From Stenotrophomonas sp. 610A2 (GTDB lineage: Bacteria; Pseudomonadota; Gammaproteobacteria; Xanthomonadales; Xanthomonadaceae), in assembly GCF_030549615.1 (NCBI RefSeq), contig NZ_CP130832.1:1860001-1924000 (forward strand): DNA of 64,000 bases. Reading direction: 5' to 3'. Shown in pieces: positions 49,262 to 59,138 of the stretch. The position numbers and the translations under genes are program-made. Below the pieces are notes generated by a model. That model was not told where the DNA came from. It did not search any database and saw only the letters and a list, made by a program, of their open reading frames with translations. The number at the start of each line of letters is the position of its first letter. The first letter of the stretch is position 1.

Positions 49262-49338
49262 TGCGGGGTGGAGCAGTCTGGCAGCTCGTCGGGCTCATAA
49301 CCCGAAGGTCGCAGGTTCAAATCCTGCCCCCGCTACCA
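49262..49338 (+). tRNA. Initiator tRNA-fMet (CAU)
   Basis: 77 nt with encoded CCA. The anticodon arm TCGGGCTCATAACCCGA has anticodon CAT and the three G-C pairs that mark initiator tRNAs; the D-arm is GAGCAGTCTGGCAGCTC and the T-arm GCAGGTTCAAATCCTGC. The 1:72 pair is unpaired as required for formylation, but it is T1/T72 rather than the C1/A72 of E. coli. It heads the rimP-nusA-infB transcript, like metY in E. coli. Confidence 0.96.
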
Positions 49339-49444
49339 GCTTCGGTCTTTGCAACACGATGTGTTGATGAGGCAAAAGTTGGGCTCGCAAGGACGGCTGC
49401 TTCCGTTCTTGCAACCGGGATCCGGTCATCGGATCCAAACGGAC

Positions 49445-49472
49445 AAAGGGCCCATGTGGGCCCTTTGCTGTT
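49445..49472 (+). terminator. Terminator-like hairpin between tRNA-fMet and rimP
   Basis: AAAGGGCCCA (49445-49454) pairs with TGGGCCCTTT (49457-49466), with GCTGTTTC after it. Probably a partial terminator that lets some transcripts continue to rimP-nusA-infB. Confidence 0.7.
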
Positions 49473-49535
49473 TCTGGAAATCAGAAACCCCGGTTGGGTA
49501 ACAACCGTCCTCTTACTTACGAATCAAGGCTGGCT

Positions 49536-50123
49536 GTGAGCGACAAGGCTACTGAAATCGCGAATCTGCTGGGCCCCACCGTGCAGGCGTTGGGGCTCGA
49601 GTTGCTTGGCGCCGAGTATCTGCCGGCCCCGGGCGGCGCAACGTTGCGCCTGTATATCGACGTGCCGCTGGCTGAGCAGCCTGAGCGCATGGTCAATGTT
49701 GAAGACTGCGAGCGGGTCAGCCGCGAAGTGTCGGCCCAGCTTGACGTCGAAGACCCCATCAGCGGCAATTACACGCTGGAAGTGTCTTCGCCTGGCGTGG
49801 ACCGTCCGCTGTTCTCGCTGGAGCAGTTCGAGCGCGCCATTGGTGAATCCGCCAAGGTCGGCCTGAAGCTGCCGCAGGAAAACCGCCGTCGCCTGCAGGG
49901 CGAAATCGTTGCGGTCGACCTGCAGCAGGGCACGGTGACGTTTGTCGTCGACAACAAGCCGTTCGAGGCTTCGTTCGACAACATCGACAAGGCACGCATC
50001 ATTCCGGACTGGGCCGCTTTGGGCCTTGCTCCGACCAAGCCGACGGGTCCTGCTCCCAAGCAGGGCAAGTCCAAGAATAATTCCAATAACGAAACGGCGG
50101 CCAAAAAGCCGCGCGCGGAGTGA
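49536..50123 (+). CDS. rimP: Ribosome maturation factor RimP
   Basis: Late 30S assembly factor. 195 residues: N-terminal domain ([18 protein letters not shown]), then [13 protein letters not shown], a small SH3-like C-terminal domain and a basic, low-complexity tail (P-K-Q-G-K-S-K-N-N) longer than in E. coli. The start is GTG 49536 (GTG AGC GAC), since the frame before it has no similarity. Confidence 0.93.
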   Translation: MSDKATEIANLLGPTVQALGLELLGAEYLPAPGGATLRLYIDVPLAEQPERMVNVEDCERVSREVSAQLDVEDPISGNYTLEVSSPGVDRPLFSLEQFERAIGESAKVGLKLPQENRRRLQGEIVAVDLQQGTVTFVVDNKPFEASFDNIDKARIIPDWAALGLAPTKPTGPAPKQGKSKNNSNNETAAKKPRAE

Positions 50124-50127
50124 GCCG

Positions 50128-51639
50128 ATGAGCAAGGAACTTTTGCTGGTAGTTGACGCAGTCGCCAACGAGAAGGGCGTGCCGCGCGAAGTTATTTTTG
50201 ATGCGATCGAGGCTGCATTGGCCTCGGCGGCGAAGAAGCGCTACCCCGACCAGGAAGTCCTGGCGCGCGTTTCGATCAACCACAAGGACGGTACCTACGA
50301 GACCTTCCGTCGCTGGGAAGTGGTTGCCGATGATGTCGTGATGGAGTCGCCGGACCGCCAGATCCGCATGATGGACGCGGTGGATGAGGCCGATGGCGTT
50401 GAAATCGGCGATTTCATCGAAGAGCAGATCGAGAACCCGGATTTCGGCCGTATCGCGGCGCAGGCTGCCAAGCAGGTGATCGTGCAGCGTGTGCGTGAAG
50501 CCGAGCGCCAGCAGGTGGTCGATGCATGGAAAGACCGCGTTGGCGAACTGGTCACCGGTGTGGTCAAGCGCGCCGAGCGCGGCAACATCTATGTTGATCT
50601 GGGCGGCAATGCCGAAGCCTTCATCCCGAAGGACAAGGGCATTCCGCGTGACGTGCTGCGTGCCGGCGACCGCGTGCGCGGTTACCTGGCTGAAGTGCGT
50701 TCGGAGCCGCGTGGCCCGCAGCTGTTCATCAGCCGCGCTGCCCCGGAATTCATGATCGAGCTGTTCAAGCTGGAAGTGCCGGAAGTCGGCCAGGGCCTGG
50801 TCGAGATCAAGGCCTGTGCACGTGACCCGGGCGACCGCGCCAAGATCGCCGTGCTGGCCCATGACAGCCGCACCGATCCAATCGGCGCCTGCATCGGCAT
50901 GCGCGGTTCGCGCGTGCAGGCGGTGTCCAACGAGCTCAATGGCGAGCGCGTGGATATCGTGTTGTGGAACGACAACCCGGCCAACTTCGTCATCAATGCG
51001 ATGGCCCCGGCTGAAGTCCAGTCGATCATCGTCGACGAAGAAAAGCACTCGATGGACCTGGCCGTGGCGGAAGACCGCCTGGCCCAGGCAATCGGCAAGG
51101 GCGGCCAGAACGTGCGCCTGGCCAGCCGCCTGACCGGTTGGCAGCTGAATGTGATGACCCAGGACCAGGTGACCGCCAAGTCGGAAGCCGAGCAGGGTGT
51201 CGCCCGCCAGCTGTTCATGGACAAGCTGGAAGTGGACGAGGAAATCGCAGGTATCCTGGTTTCCGAGGGCTTCGGTACGGTGGAAGAAATTGCCTACGTG
51301 CCGGTTGGTGAGTTGCTGGCAGTGGAAGGCTTCGACGAAGATATCGTCGAAGAGCTCCGCGCCCGCGCCCGTGACGCGCTGCTCAATGAGGCGCTGGCGG
51401 TGGAAGAGGGTGCTGACGGCGGTGTGCCGGCAGCAGATCTGCTGGCGCTGAAGGGCATGGATGAGGCTACGGCGTACGCGCTGGCTGGCCACGGCGTGCG
51501 CACAAGTGAGGATCTGTCGGACCTGGCTGCCGACGAGGTTCTGGAGTTCGGCATCGAGGGCATGGATCTGGAGCGCGCCGCGGCGCTGGTCCTGGCAGCC
51601 CGCGCCGAGGAGATCGCCCGCCTGGAGCGCGGCGAATGA
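50128..51639 (+). CDS. nusA: Transcription termination/antitermination protein NusA
   Basis: RNA polymerase-binding elongation factor. 503 residues: NusA N-terminal domain (1-130), S1 domain (G-R-I-A-A-Q-A-A-K-Q onward), two KH domains (I-G-A-C-I-G-M-R-G-S-R-V and A-I-G-K-G-G-Q-N-V-R-L-A), and two C-terminal acidic helix-hairpin-helix repeats (about 365-500), as in E. coli. Four bases after rimP. Confidence 0.96.
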   Translation: MSKELLLVVDAVANEKGVPREVIFDAIEAALASAAKKRYPDQEVLARVSINHKDGTYETFRRWEVVADDVVMESPDRQIRMMDAVDEADGVEIGDFIEEQIENPDFGRIAAQAAKQVIVQRVREAERQQVVDAWKDRVGELVTGVVKRAERGNIYVDLGGNAEAFIPKDKGIPRDVLRAGDRVRGYLAEVRSEPRGPQLFISRAAPEFMIELFKLEVPEVGQGLVEIKACARDPGDRAKIAVLAHDSRTDPIGACIGMRGSRVQAVSNELNGERVDIVLWNDNPANFVINAMAPAEVQSIIVDEEKHSMDLAVAEDRLAQAIGKGGQNVRLASRLTGWQLNVMTQDQVTAKSEAEQGVARQLFMDKLEVDEEIAGILVSEGFGTVEEIAYVPVGELLAVEGFDEDIVEELRARARDALLNEALAVEEGADGGVPAADLLALKGMDEATAYALAGHGVRTSEDLSDLAADEVLEFGIEGMDLERAAALVLAARAEEIARLERGE

Positions 51640-51734
51640 GCCAGCGATGAACAGTGCCCTGAGCCGCTCAGGGCGTAGACTCCGCGCTGCCTTCGTTCGT
51701 GACGAGGGGGCGCAAACAAGATCATAGGATCCGA

Positions 51735-54356
51735 ATGTCGCAGCAAACCACCATCCGCAAGCTCGCCGAACTGGTCAATACGCCGGTCGAGAAACTGCTT
51801 GAACAGCTGTCCCAGGCCGGGATGAAGTTCAGCGGTCCCGACCAGGTCGTCACCAGTACCGAGAAAGTGAAGCTGCTCGGCTTCCTTCGTCGTTCGCACG
51901 GCAAGGAAGAGCAGCCGGTCGAAGACGCTGAAGCAGCAGCAAAGAAGATCACCCTGAACCGCCGCAAGCATCAGGAAGTGACCGTCAGTGCTGGCCGTAG
52001 CAAGACCACCGTCAATGTCGAGGTGCGCCAGAAGCGTACCTACGTCAAGCCGGAAGGTGGCAAGCCTGCGATGACGCCGGACGAAGAGCGTGCCGATATC
52101 CTGCGCAAGCTGGAAGAGTCGCGTCAGCGCAATCTCGAGGAACAGCGCATGCTGGCCGAGAAGGATCGCGCCCGCGACGAAGGCATCGCTGCCAAGAAGG
52201 CCGCCGAGGAAGCCGAGGCTGCACGGATCGAAGCCGAGAAGGCCGCTGCCGAAGCGGCTGCCAAGGCCGCTGCCGCAAAGCCGGCACCGGAAGTGGAGGC
52301 GCCGGCACCGCGTGCCGCGCGTCAGGCGCCTGCAGCTGCTGCACCGTCCCGCGCACCGTCGCGTGACGAGCGTGGCGGCAATGCCAAGCCGGGCAAGCGC
52401 AACGAAGGTGGTGGCGATGGCAACCGGTTTGGTGGCCAGCTGCACCTGTCGGCGTCTGACCGCGCTCGCCGCGGCAACAGCAACAACAGCAATTCCCGTG
52501 GCCGTCCGGGTGCTCGTGCGCCGCAGGGGCGTCGCGGTGCCGACGCATCGCGTAGCGGGACCGGCAGCCATGCCTTCGAGCGCCCGACCGCACCGGTGGT
52601 GCGCGAAGTCGCCGTTGGCGACACCATCACCGTGGCCGATCTGGCGCAGAAGCTTGCGTTGAAGGGCGGCGAGGTGGTGAAGGCGCTGTTCAAGATGGGT
52701 GTGATGGCAACCATCACCCAGACCATCGACCATGACACCGCAGCACTGGTGGTCGAGGAGCTTGGCCATAACGTGGTGCGCGCAAACGCCAATGACGCCG
52801 AAGACGCGTTGCTGGCAATCACCGGCGCCGACGAGCGCGTGGCTGTGCCGCGTGCACCGGTGGTGACCATCATGGGCCACGTTGACCACGGCAAGACCTC
52901 GCTGCTGGATTACATGCGCCGCACCAAGGTTGCCAACGGCGAGGCCGGTGGCATCACCCAGCACATCGGTGCCTACCATGTGACCACGCCGAAGGGCGTG
53001 ATCAGCTTCCTCGATACCCCGGGCCACGCCGCGTTCACTTCGATGCGTGCCCGTGGTGCGCAGCTGACCGATATCGTGGTGGTGGTTGTCGCCGCTGACG
53101 ATGGCGTGATGCCGCAGACCAAGGAAGCCATCCAGCACGCTCGCGCCGCCAACGCGCCGATCGTGGTGGCGATCAACAAGATCGACAAGTCTTCCGCTGA
53201 CCCGATGCGCGTCAAGAACGAGCTGCTCGCCGAGCAGGTCGTTGCCGAAGACTTCGGTGGTGACGTGCAGATGGTGGAGATCTCGGCCAAGACCGGCCAA
53301 GGCATCGACGACCTGCTGGACGCGATTTCGCTGCAGGCCGAGGTGCTGGAACTGAAGGCGGTCGCCGAAGGCCGCGCCAGCGGTGTGGTCATCGAATCCT
53401 CGCTGGACAAGGGCCGTGGCCCGGTTGCGACGGTGCTGGTGCAGCAGGGTCAGCTGAAGAAGGGCGACTACCTGGTGTGCGGCATCCAGTACGGCCGCGT
53501 GCGTGCGCTGTTCGACGAAACCGGCAGCCAGGTTGGCGAAGCTGGTCCGTCGATCCCGGTGCAGGTGCTGGGTCTGTCGGGCGTGCCGGAAGCCGGTGAC
53601 GACTTCGTCGTGGTTGAAGACGAACGTCTGGCCAAGGACGTTGCACAGACCCGTGAAACCAAGCGCCGCGAGTCGCGCCTGGTCGCCACTGCCGGCAGCC
53701 GCATGGAAGACATCATGTCGCAGCTGGGCAAGGGCGACGGCCAGCAGGTGCTGAACCTGTTGATCAAGGCCGACGTGCAGGGTTCGGTGCAGGCACTGAG
53801 CCAGGCCTTGGTTGGCCTGTCCAACGACGACATCCGCATCAACGTGATCCACTCCGGCGTGGGCGGCATCACCGAGTCCGACGCCAATTCGGCCGTGGCT
53901 TCCAAGGCCACCGTCATCGGCTTCAACGTTCGTGCGGATGCTTCGGCCCGTCGCATCATTGAATCCAACGGCGTTGACCTGCGTTACTTCTCGATCATCT
54001 ATGACGTGATCGACCAGGTGAAGCAGGTGGCATCCGGTCTGCTCGGCGTGGAAATCCGCGAAGAGATCATCGGTATCGCGCAGGTCCGCGACGTGTTCCG
54101 CAGCTCCAAGTTCGGCGCGGTTGCAGGCTGCATGATCATCGAAGGCGTGGTGAAGCGGAACAAGCCGATCCGCGTGCTGCGCGACAGCGTGGTGGTGTTC
54201 GAGGGCGAGCTGGAATCGCTGCGTCGCTTCAAGGAAAACGTCGAGGAAGTTCGCAACGGTACCGAGTGCGGTATTGGCGTGAAGGCTTACAACGACGTCA
54301 AGCCGGGTGACCAGATCGAGTGCTTCGAGCGTATCGAAGTGCCGCGCACGCTCTAA
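51735..54356 (+). CDS. infB: Translation initiation factor IF-2
   Basis: GTPase that brings fMet-tRNA to the 30S subunit. 873 residues: N-terminal IF2-N domain, a charged Ala/Lys/Glu/Arg linker to about residue 300 ([10 protein letters not shown], Gly/Asn/Ser-rich part), a second IF2-N-like part ([15 protein letters not shown]), then the G domain with G1 G-H-V-D-H-G-K-T (381-388), D-T-P-G-H and N-K-I-D-K, and domains II-IV. ATG 51735 has an AGGA site. Confidence 0.96.
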   Translation: MSQQTTIRKLAELVNTPVEKLLEQLSQAGMKFSGPDQVVTSTEKVKLLGFLRRSHGKEEQPVEDAEAAAKKITLNRRKHQEVTVSAGRSKTTVNVEVRQKRTYVKPEGGKPAMTPDEERADILRKLEESRQRNLEEQRMLAEKDRARDEGIAAKKAAEEAEAARIEAEKAAAEAAAKAAAAKPAPEVEAPAPRAARQAPAAAAPSRAPSRDERGGNAKPGKRNEGGGDGNRFGGQLHLSASDRARRGNSNNSNSRGRPGARAPQGRRGADASRSGTGSHAFERPTAPVVREVAVGDTITVADLAQKLALKGGEVVKALFKMGVMATITQTIDHDTAALVVEELGHNVVRANANDAEDALLAITGADERVAVPRAPVVTIMGHVDHGKTSLLDYMRRTKVANGEAGGITQHIGAYHVTTPKGVISFLDTPGHAAFTSMRARGAQLTDIVVVVVAADDGVMPQTKEAIQHARAANAPIVVAINKIDKSSADPMRVKNELLAEQVVAEDFGGDVQMVEISAKTGQGIDDLLDAISLQAEVLELKAVAEGRASGVVIESSLDKGRGPVATVLVQQGQLKKGDYLVCGIQYGRVRALFDETGSQVGEAGPSIPVQVLGLSGVPEAGDDFVVVEDERLAKDVAQTRETKRRESRLVATAGSRMEDIMSQLGKGDGQQVLNLLIKADVQGSVQALSQALVGLSNDDIRINVIHSGVGGITESDANSAVASKATVIGFNVRADASARRIIESNGVDLRYFSIIYDVIDQVKQVASGLLGVEIREEIIGIAQVRDVFRSSKFGAVAGCMIIEGVVKRNKPIRVLRDSVVVFEGELESLRRFKENVEEVRNGTECGIGVKAYNDVKPGDQIECFERIEVPRTL

Positions 54357-54382
54357 GTGCCGGGATCGGGAAGTTGCTGGTC

Positions 54383-54467
54383 GGAATTCGTTGAGGCGAA
54401 TTCCCGGCCACCAACCAGTCCCTTCGTGGTATGGATGTACGGTCCGGGAATCGCTTGCGGTTCCCGG
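54383..54467 (+). other. Two hairpins between infB and rbfA
   Basis: GGAATTCG (54383-54390) with CGAATTCC (54397-54404), loop TTGAGG, and CCGGGAA (54444-54450) with TTCCCGG (54461-54467), extended by TCG/CGG around CTTG. The 163-bp gap has no T-run after either. They may be processing or attenuation elements in an otherwise tightly packed operon. Confidence 0.5.
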
Positions 54468-54519
54468 GTCGGTTGTACGGTTTCATCGAAATTCACTCTT
54501 TATTGTTGATACTTGCCTG

Positions 54520-54909
54520 ATGCCTAAGACTTTCCATCGTACCGACCGTGTTTCCGCACAGATCCGCCGCGATCTGGGCACCTTGGTGCATGCCGCCGTG
54601 CGCGAATTCGGCCTGCCTTCGGTCAGCGTGTCGGACGTGGAAGTTACCCGCGACATGGCCCATGCCAAGATCTTCGTGACCGCGCTGATGCCGGAGCGTT
54701 CGGCCGAGGCGATGAAGGGCTTGCGTGAATTGTCGGTCGAGCTGCGCATGTCGCTGGCCAAGGCGATGAAGCTGCGGCACGTGCCGGAACTGCATTTCCA
54801 CTACGACGACTCAGTCGACCGTGGTGAGCGCATCGACAACCTGCTGCGCGACCTGGCGCCGCCGCCGGAGCCTGAGTCCGACGCCGACAAGGATCCCGAT
54901 AAAGCGTAA
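54520..54909 (+). CDS. rbfA: 30S ribosome-binding factor RbfA
   Basis: Cold-shock 30S maturation factor, 129 residues of KH-like fold: [10 protein letters not shown] near the N terminus, [19 protein letters not shown], then [13 protein letters not shown]. The ATG at 54520 is the family start; the frame upstream is open but unrelated. The tail is acidic (P-E-P-E-S-D-A-D). Confidence 0.95.
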   Translation: MPKTFHRTDRVSAQIRRDLGTLVHAAVREFGLPSVSVSDVEVTRDMAHAKIFVTALMPERSAEAMKGLRELSVELRMSLAKAMKLRHVPELHFHYDDSVDRGERIDNLLRDLAPPPEPESDADKDPDKA

Positions 54910-54912
54910 TCG

Positions 54913-54934
54913 CAGCAGCCCGAAAGGGCTGTTG
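54913..54934 (+). other. GAAA-loop hairpin after rbfA
   Basis: CAGCAGCCC pairs with GGGCTGTTG (one G-T) around GAAA, directly after the rbfA stop and 88 bp before truB. No T-run, so not a full terminator. Confidence 0.45.
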
Positions 54935-55022
54935 TCATGTCTGGCCTGTGCACGATGGTGCAGGCGGCTTTCCGTTCTCCGCCAGCTGCGCCCCCGGCGC
55001 ATTGGCTTGCCCATGGTGTTGC

Positions 55023-55934
55023 ATGCGTCCCCGAATCCAATTTCGCCGCCTCGATGGCATCGTTCTGCTCGACAAGCCGGCTGGCATGAGCTCCAACACG
55101 GCGCTGCAGGTTGCGCGCCGCCTGTTCCGTGCCGAGAAGGGCGGCCATACCGGCAGCCTCGACCCGCTGGCCACCGGCCTGCTGCCGCTGTGCTTCGGTG
55201 AGGCGACCAAGATTGCCGGTCTGTTGCTGGGTTCGGCCAAGGCCTATGACGCCGAAATCCGGCTGGGCAGCACTACCGATACCGACGATGCCGACGGCAC
55301 GGTGCTGCGCGAGCGGCCGGTGCCTGAATTCAACGATGCGCAGTTGCAATCGGCCTTGGCCAGCCTGACTGGCACGATCCTGCAGCGTGCGCCGATCTAC
55401 TCGGCGCTGAAGCAGGGCGGGGAGCCGCTGTATGCCAAGGCCCGTCGCGGTGAGGCCATCGAGGCACCCGAACGTGAGGTGCATGTCCAGTCCATCGAGG
55501 TGCTGGCGCGTGAAGGTGAGCGCCTGTCGCTGCGCGTGACCTGCGGCTCGGGCACCTATATCCGCAGCATCGCCCGCGATCTGGGTGAGCTGCTTGGCTG
55601 TGGCGCGCATGTCACCGCGCTGCGCCGGCTGTGGGTGGAGCCGTTCATGGCACCGAAGATGATCGGCCTGGATGCGCTGCGCGCGGTGGCTGAATCCGGT
55701 GACGAAACGGCGCTGCTGGACTGGTTGTTGCCGATCGAACAGGGCCTGAGCCAGTTTCCACGGGTCGAGCTGGATGCCGGCCAGGCAGCCCGATTCTGTC
55801 TCGGACAGCGTCTGCGCAATCCGGTCTGGCCGGTGGGGCTGGTGGTGGTTTATGGCGAAAGCGGGCAGCCGCTCGGCCTGGGCCAGGTGGAAGAAGGTGG
55901 ACGACTGGGCCCGCAGCGCCGCTTCAATCTCTGA
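55023..55934 (+). CDS. truB: tRNA pseudouridine(55) synthase
   Basis: Makes pseudouridine 55 in the T-loop of tRNAs. 303 residues: [10 protein letters not shown], catalytic Asp47 in [28 protein letters not shown] and a C-terminal PUA-like domain. ATG 55023 is the family start. Confidence 0.96.
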   Translation: MRPRIQFRRLDGIVLLDKPAGMSSNTALQVARRLFRAEKGGHTGSLDPLATGLLPLCFGEATKIAGLLLGSAKAYDAEIRLGSTTDTDDADGTVLRERPVPEFNDAQLQSALASLTGTILQRAPIYSALKQGGEPLYAKARRGEAIEAPEREVHVQSIEVLAREGERLSLRVTCGSGTYIRSIARDLGELLGCGAHVTALRRLWVEPFMAPKMIGLDALRAVAESGDETALLDWLLPIEQGLSQFPRVELDAGQAARFCLGQRLRNPVWPVGLVVVYGESGQPLGLGQVEEGGRLGPQRRFNL

Positions 55935-55974
55935 ACGGGCAGGGGCGGGTACTACCTTTCAAGTCACTTCTGCC

Positions 55975-56003
55975 TTGTCCCGGATGGTTGTGACCGTTAC
56001 AAT
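55975..56003 (+). promoter_or_regulatory. Sigma70-type promoter of rpsO
   Basis: TTGTCC (55975-55980), a 17-bp spacer and TACAAT (55998-56003), giving a leader of about 105 nt before the rpsO ATG, which fits autoregulated S15 leaders. Confidence 0.65.
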
Positions 56004-56116
56004 TTTGCGGCCCCAGAACGGGCAACTGCCCACCCCGGTGGGCAGCCTATTAATCGGCGAGCTGCGCGGTGCGTCTTGAGACGTTTCTGCTGGCCCCGCA
56101 TCTGAAGAGAAAAATC

Positions 56117-56377
56117 ATGTCGATCGACACCCAGAAAGTCATTGAAGAAAACAAGCGCGGCGCTGCTGATACCGGTTCCCCGGAAGTCCAGGTCGCCCTG
56201 CTGACCGCTCGCATTGAACTGCTGACCGGCCACTTCAAGGAACACAAGAAGGATCACCACAGCCGCCGTGGCCTGCTGCAGATGGTCAATCGCCGCCGTA
56301 GCCTGCTCGACTACCTGAAGAACAAGGATGTCGCACGCTATAAAGCATTGATCGAAAAGCTCGGCCTGCGCCGCTAA
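56117..56377 (+). CDS. rpsO: 30S ribosomal protein S15
   Basis: 86-residue four-helix ribosomal protein that binds 16S rRNA helix 22. [16 protein letters not shown] and [12 protein letters not shown] are the family marks; the penultimate residues are G-L-R-R as in E. coli. The long leader suggests S15 autoregulation of its own translation. Confidence 0.97.
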   Translation: MSIDTQKVIEENKRGAADTGSPEVQVALLTARIELLTGHFKEHKKDHHSRRGLLQMVNRRRSLLDYLKNKDVARYKALIEKLGLRR

Positions 56378-56386
56378 TCGATATCC

Positions 56387-56420
56387 GCCGCGGCGCAGCG
56401 ATGCGCCGCGGCTTTGTTTT
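56387..56420 (+). terminator. Strong intrinsic terminator after rpsO
   Basis: GCCGCGGCGCA (56387-56397) pairs with TGCGCCGCGGC (56402-56412) around GCGA, followed by TTTGTTTT. Nine bases after the stop. Confidence 0.88.
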
Positions 56421-56523
56421 AAGAGCTTCAAAATCGTAGTAGACCGGCCGGAACCGCCCGGCCAGCCGTTGCCGGCATGGGTTGGCATCGGACCAATCTA
56501 AGAAAGCATTTCAAGGATCCCCC

Positions 56524-58632
56524 GTGGCAAAAATCACCAAAACCTTCCAGTACGGCAAACACACCGTCACGCTTGAGACCGGCGAAATCGCCCGTCAGGC
56601 TGGCGGCGCAGTCATCGTCAAGATGGACGACACCGTGTTGCTGGTCACTGCCGTCGCCGCCAAGAGCGCGCGCGAAGGCCAGGACTTCTTCCCGCTGACC
56701 GTTGATTACCAGGAGAAGTTCTACGCCGGTGGCCGTATCCCGGGTGGCTTCTTCAAGCGTGAAGGCCGTGCGACCGAGAAGGAGACGCTGATCTCGCGTC
56801 TGATCGATCGCCCGATCCGTCCGCTGTTCCCGGAAGACTACAAGAACGAAGTGCAGATCATCGCCACGGTGATGTCGCTGAACCCGGAAGTGGACGGCGA
56901 CATCGCTGCCCTGATCGGTGCCTCGGCTGCACTGTCGCTGGCCGGCACCCCGTTCAAGGGCCCGATCGGCGCCGCCAAGGTTGGTTACAAGGACGGCCAG
57001 TACATCCTCAATCCGACCGTGTCGGAGCTGAAGGAATCGCAGCTGGAGCTGGTGGTCGCTGGTACCGCCAATGCCGTGCTGATGGTGGAATCCGAAGCCG
57101 CACTGCTGTCCGAAGACGTGATGCTGGGCGCCGTGACCTTCGGTCACCGCGAAATGCAGAAGGTCATCAACGCGATCAACGAACTGACCGTTGAAGCCGG
57201 CACCAAGCCGAGCGACTGGGTTGCCCCGGCCAAGAACACCGCGCTGATCAGCGCCCTGCAGGAAGCCGTCGGCGGCAAGCTCGGCGAAGCCTTCCAGGTG
57301 CGCGACAAGCTGCAGCGCCGTGACGCCATCTCGGCGATCAAGAAGGACGTGGTCGAGACCCTGGCTGGCCGCGTTGCCGCTGAAGGTTGGAACCCGGCCG
57401 AGCTGTCGAAGGAATTCGGCGAGCTGGAATACAGCACCATGCGTAACTCGGTGCTGGACACCAAGGTCCGCATCGACGGCCGTGCGCTGGACACCGTCCG
57501 TCCGATCGCCGTGAAGACCGGCGTGCTGCCGCGTACCCACGGTTCCTCGCTGTTCACCCGCGGTGAAACGCAGGCCATCGTGACCATCACCCTGGGCACC
57601 GCCCGTGATGGCCAGGTGATCGACGCCGTTGCCGGTGAGTACAAGGAAAACTTCCTGTTCCATTACAACTTCCCGCCCTACTCGGTCGGTGAGTGCGGTC
57701 GTTTCGGTGCGCCGAAGCGTCGTGAAATCGGCCACGGCCGTCTGGCCAAGCGCGGTGTGCTGGCTGTGATGCCGTCGCTGGAAGCCTTCCCGTACACCAT
57801 TCGCGTGGTGTCGGAAATCACCGAATCCAACGGCTCCTCGTCGATGGCTTCGGTCTGCGGTTCCTCGCTGGCCCTGATGGACGCCGGTGTGCCGGTCAAG
57901 TCGCCGGTTGCTGGTATCGCCATGGGCCTGGTCAAGGAAGGCGAGCGTTTCGTCGTCCTGTCCGACATCCTGGGTGACGAAGATCACCTGGGCGACATGG
58001 ATTTCAAGGTCGCTGGTACCGCCGAGGGCATCTCCGCCCTGCAGATGGATATCAAGATCGAAGGCATCACCGAAGAGATCATGAAGCAGGCACTGCAGCA
58101 GGCCAAGGCTGGCCGTCTGCACATCCTGGGTGAAATGGCCCACGGCCTGACCGCCCCGCGTGCCGAGCTGTCGGACTACGCGCCGCGTCTGCTGACCATC
58201 AAGATCCACCCGGACAAGATCCGCGAAGTGATCGGCAAGGGTGGTTCCACCATCCAGGCCATCACCAAGGAAACCGGCACCCAGATCGACATCCAGGACG
58301 ATGGCACCATCACCATCGCTTCGGTGAACAACGCCGCTGCCCAGGCCGCCAAGGCCCGCATCGAGCAGATCACCTCGGACGTCGAGCCGGGCCGCATCTA
58401 CGAAGGCAAGGTCGCCAAGATCATGGACTTCGGTGCGTTCGTCACCATCCTGCCGGGCAAGGACGGTCTGGTCCACGTGTCGCAGATCTCCAGCGACCGC
58501 GTCGAGAAGGTTGGCGACGTGCTGAAGGAAGGCGACGTGGTCAAGGTCAAGGTGCTGGAAGTCGACAAGCAGGGCCGTATCCGCCTGTCGATGAAGGCCG
58601 TTGAAGAAGGCGAGGGCACCCCGGCCGAATAA
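56524..58632 (+). CDS. pnp: Polyribonucleotide nucleotidyltransferase (PNPase)
   Basis: Phosphorolytic 3'-5' exoribonuclease, part of the degradosome. 702 residues: two RNase PH domains with the helical domain between ([11 protein letters not shown] and [10 protein letters not shown]), then KH ([12 protein letters not shown]) and S1 ([14 protein letters not shown]). The start is GTG 56524 (GTG GCA AAA). The 100-nt leader after the rpsO terminator has no clear promoter in it. Confidence 0.97.
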   Translation: MAKITKTFQYGKHTVTLETGEIARQAGGAVIVKMDDTVLLVTAVAAKSAREGQDFFPLTVDYQEKFYAGGRIPGGFFKREGRATEKETLISRLIDRPIRPLFPEDYKNEVQIIATVMSLNPEVDGDIAALIGASAALSLAGTPFKGPIGAAKVGYKDGQYILNPTVSELKESQLELVVAGTANAVLMVESEAALLSEDVMLGAVTFGHREMQKVINAINELTVEAGTKPSDWVAPAKNTALISALQEAVGGKLGEAFQVRDKLQRRDAISAIKKDVVETLAGRVAAEGWNPAELSKEFGELEYSTMRNSVLDTKVRIDGRALDTVRPIAVKTGVLPRTHGSSLFTRGETQAIVTITLGTARDGQVIDAVAGEYKENFLFHYNFPPYSVGECGRFGAPKRREIGHGRLAKRGVLAVMPSLEAFPYTIRVVSEITESNGSSSMASVCGSSLALMDAGVPVKSPVAGIAMGLVKEGERFVVLSDILGDEDHLGDMDFKVAGTAEGISALQMDIKIEGITEEIMKQALQQAKAGRLHILGEMAHGLTAPRAELSDYAPRLLTIKIHPDKIREVIGKGGSTIQAITKETGTQIDIQDDGTITIASVNNAAAQAAKARIEQITSDVEPGRIYEGKVAKIMDFGAFVTILPGKDGLVHVSQISSDRVEKVGDVLKEGDVVKVKVLEVDKQGRIRLSMKAVEEGEGTPAE

Positions 58633-58657
58633 GGCTGCGGTGTTGTATCGCTGAGAA

Positions 58658-58688
58658 GAAAAGCGGGCCCAGTGCCCGCTTTTCTTTT
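58658..58688 (+). terminator. Intrinsic terminator after pnp
   Basis: GAAAAGCGGGC (58658-58668) pairs with GCCCGCTTTTC (58674-58684), loop CCAGT, then TTTT. Confidence 0.88.
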
Positions 58689-58706
58689 GCCTGAAAAAGC
58701 GCACAT

Positions 58707-59005
58707 GTAGTGCCGAGCCATGCTCGGCAGGGGGCTTTCCCAGCAACGCACCTGTAGTGCCGAGCCATGCTCGGCAGAGGCTTTCCCAGCAACGCACATG
58801 TAGTGCCGAGCCAAGCTCGGCAGAGGCTTTCCCAGCAACGCACCTGTAGTGCCGAGCCATGCTCGGCAGAGGCTTTCCCAGCAACGCACATGTAGTGCCG
58901 AGCCATGCTCGGCAGGGGCTTTCCCAGTACCGCCGATGTAGTGCCGAGCCATGCTCGGCAGGGGCTTTCCCGGTAATGCCCCTGCCGAGCATGGCTCGGC
59001 ACTAC
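58707..59005. repeat. Array of seven GTAG (SMAG-type) palindromes
   Basis: Six direct units start at 58707, 58754, 58800, 58846, 58892 and 58938 (periods 47, 46, 46, 46, 46), each a 23-bp palindrome GTAGTGCCGAGC...GCTCGGCA followed by a conserved spacer with GCTTTCCCAGCAACGCAC. A seventh unit, 58983-59005, is inverted and closes the array. The third has a CAA loop, the others CAT. It sits between the pnp terminator and comEC; the remaining 133 bp to comEC hold nothing I recognise. Confidence 0.93.
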
Positions 59006-59138
59006 ATGCATGATCGAGCGGCATGGCTTCGACTCTACAGTCGCCACCTGCCAATCCTGAGCCGTCATCACCCGCTTCCGCCGATGGAGCGTTGGCATCC
59101 GTCTGCCAGCATTGATCACGGCGCAAACGGATACGAAC

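Noticed and set aside
58707..59005. CRISPR-like regular array
   Set aside because: The unit is a palindrome headed GTAG, the intervening sequences are nearly identical rather than unique, and there are no cas genes. It is a REP/SMAG array.
59006..59138. A small gene between the GTAG array and comEC
   Set aside because: Only short, motif-free frames are present and no ribosome site or conserved start is visible.
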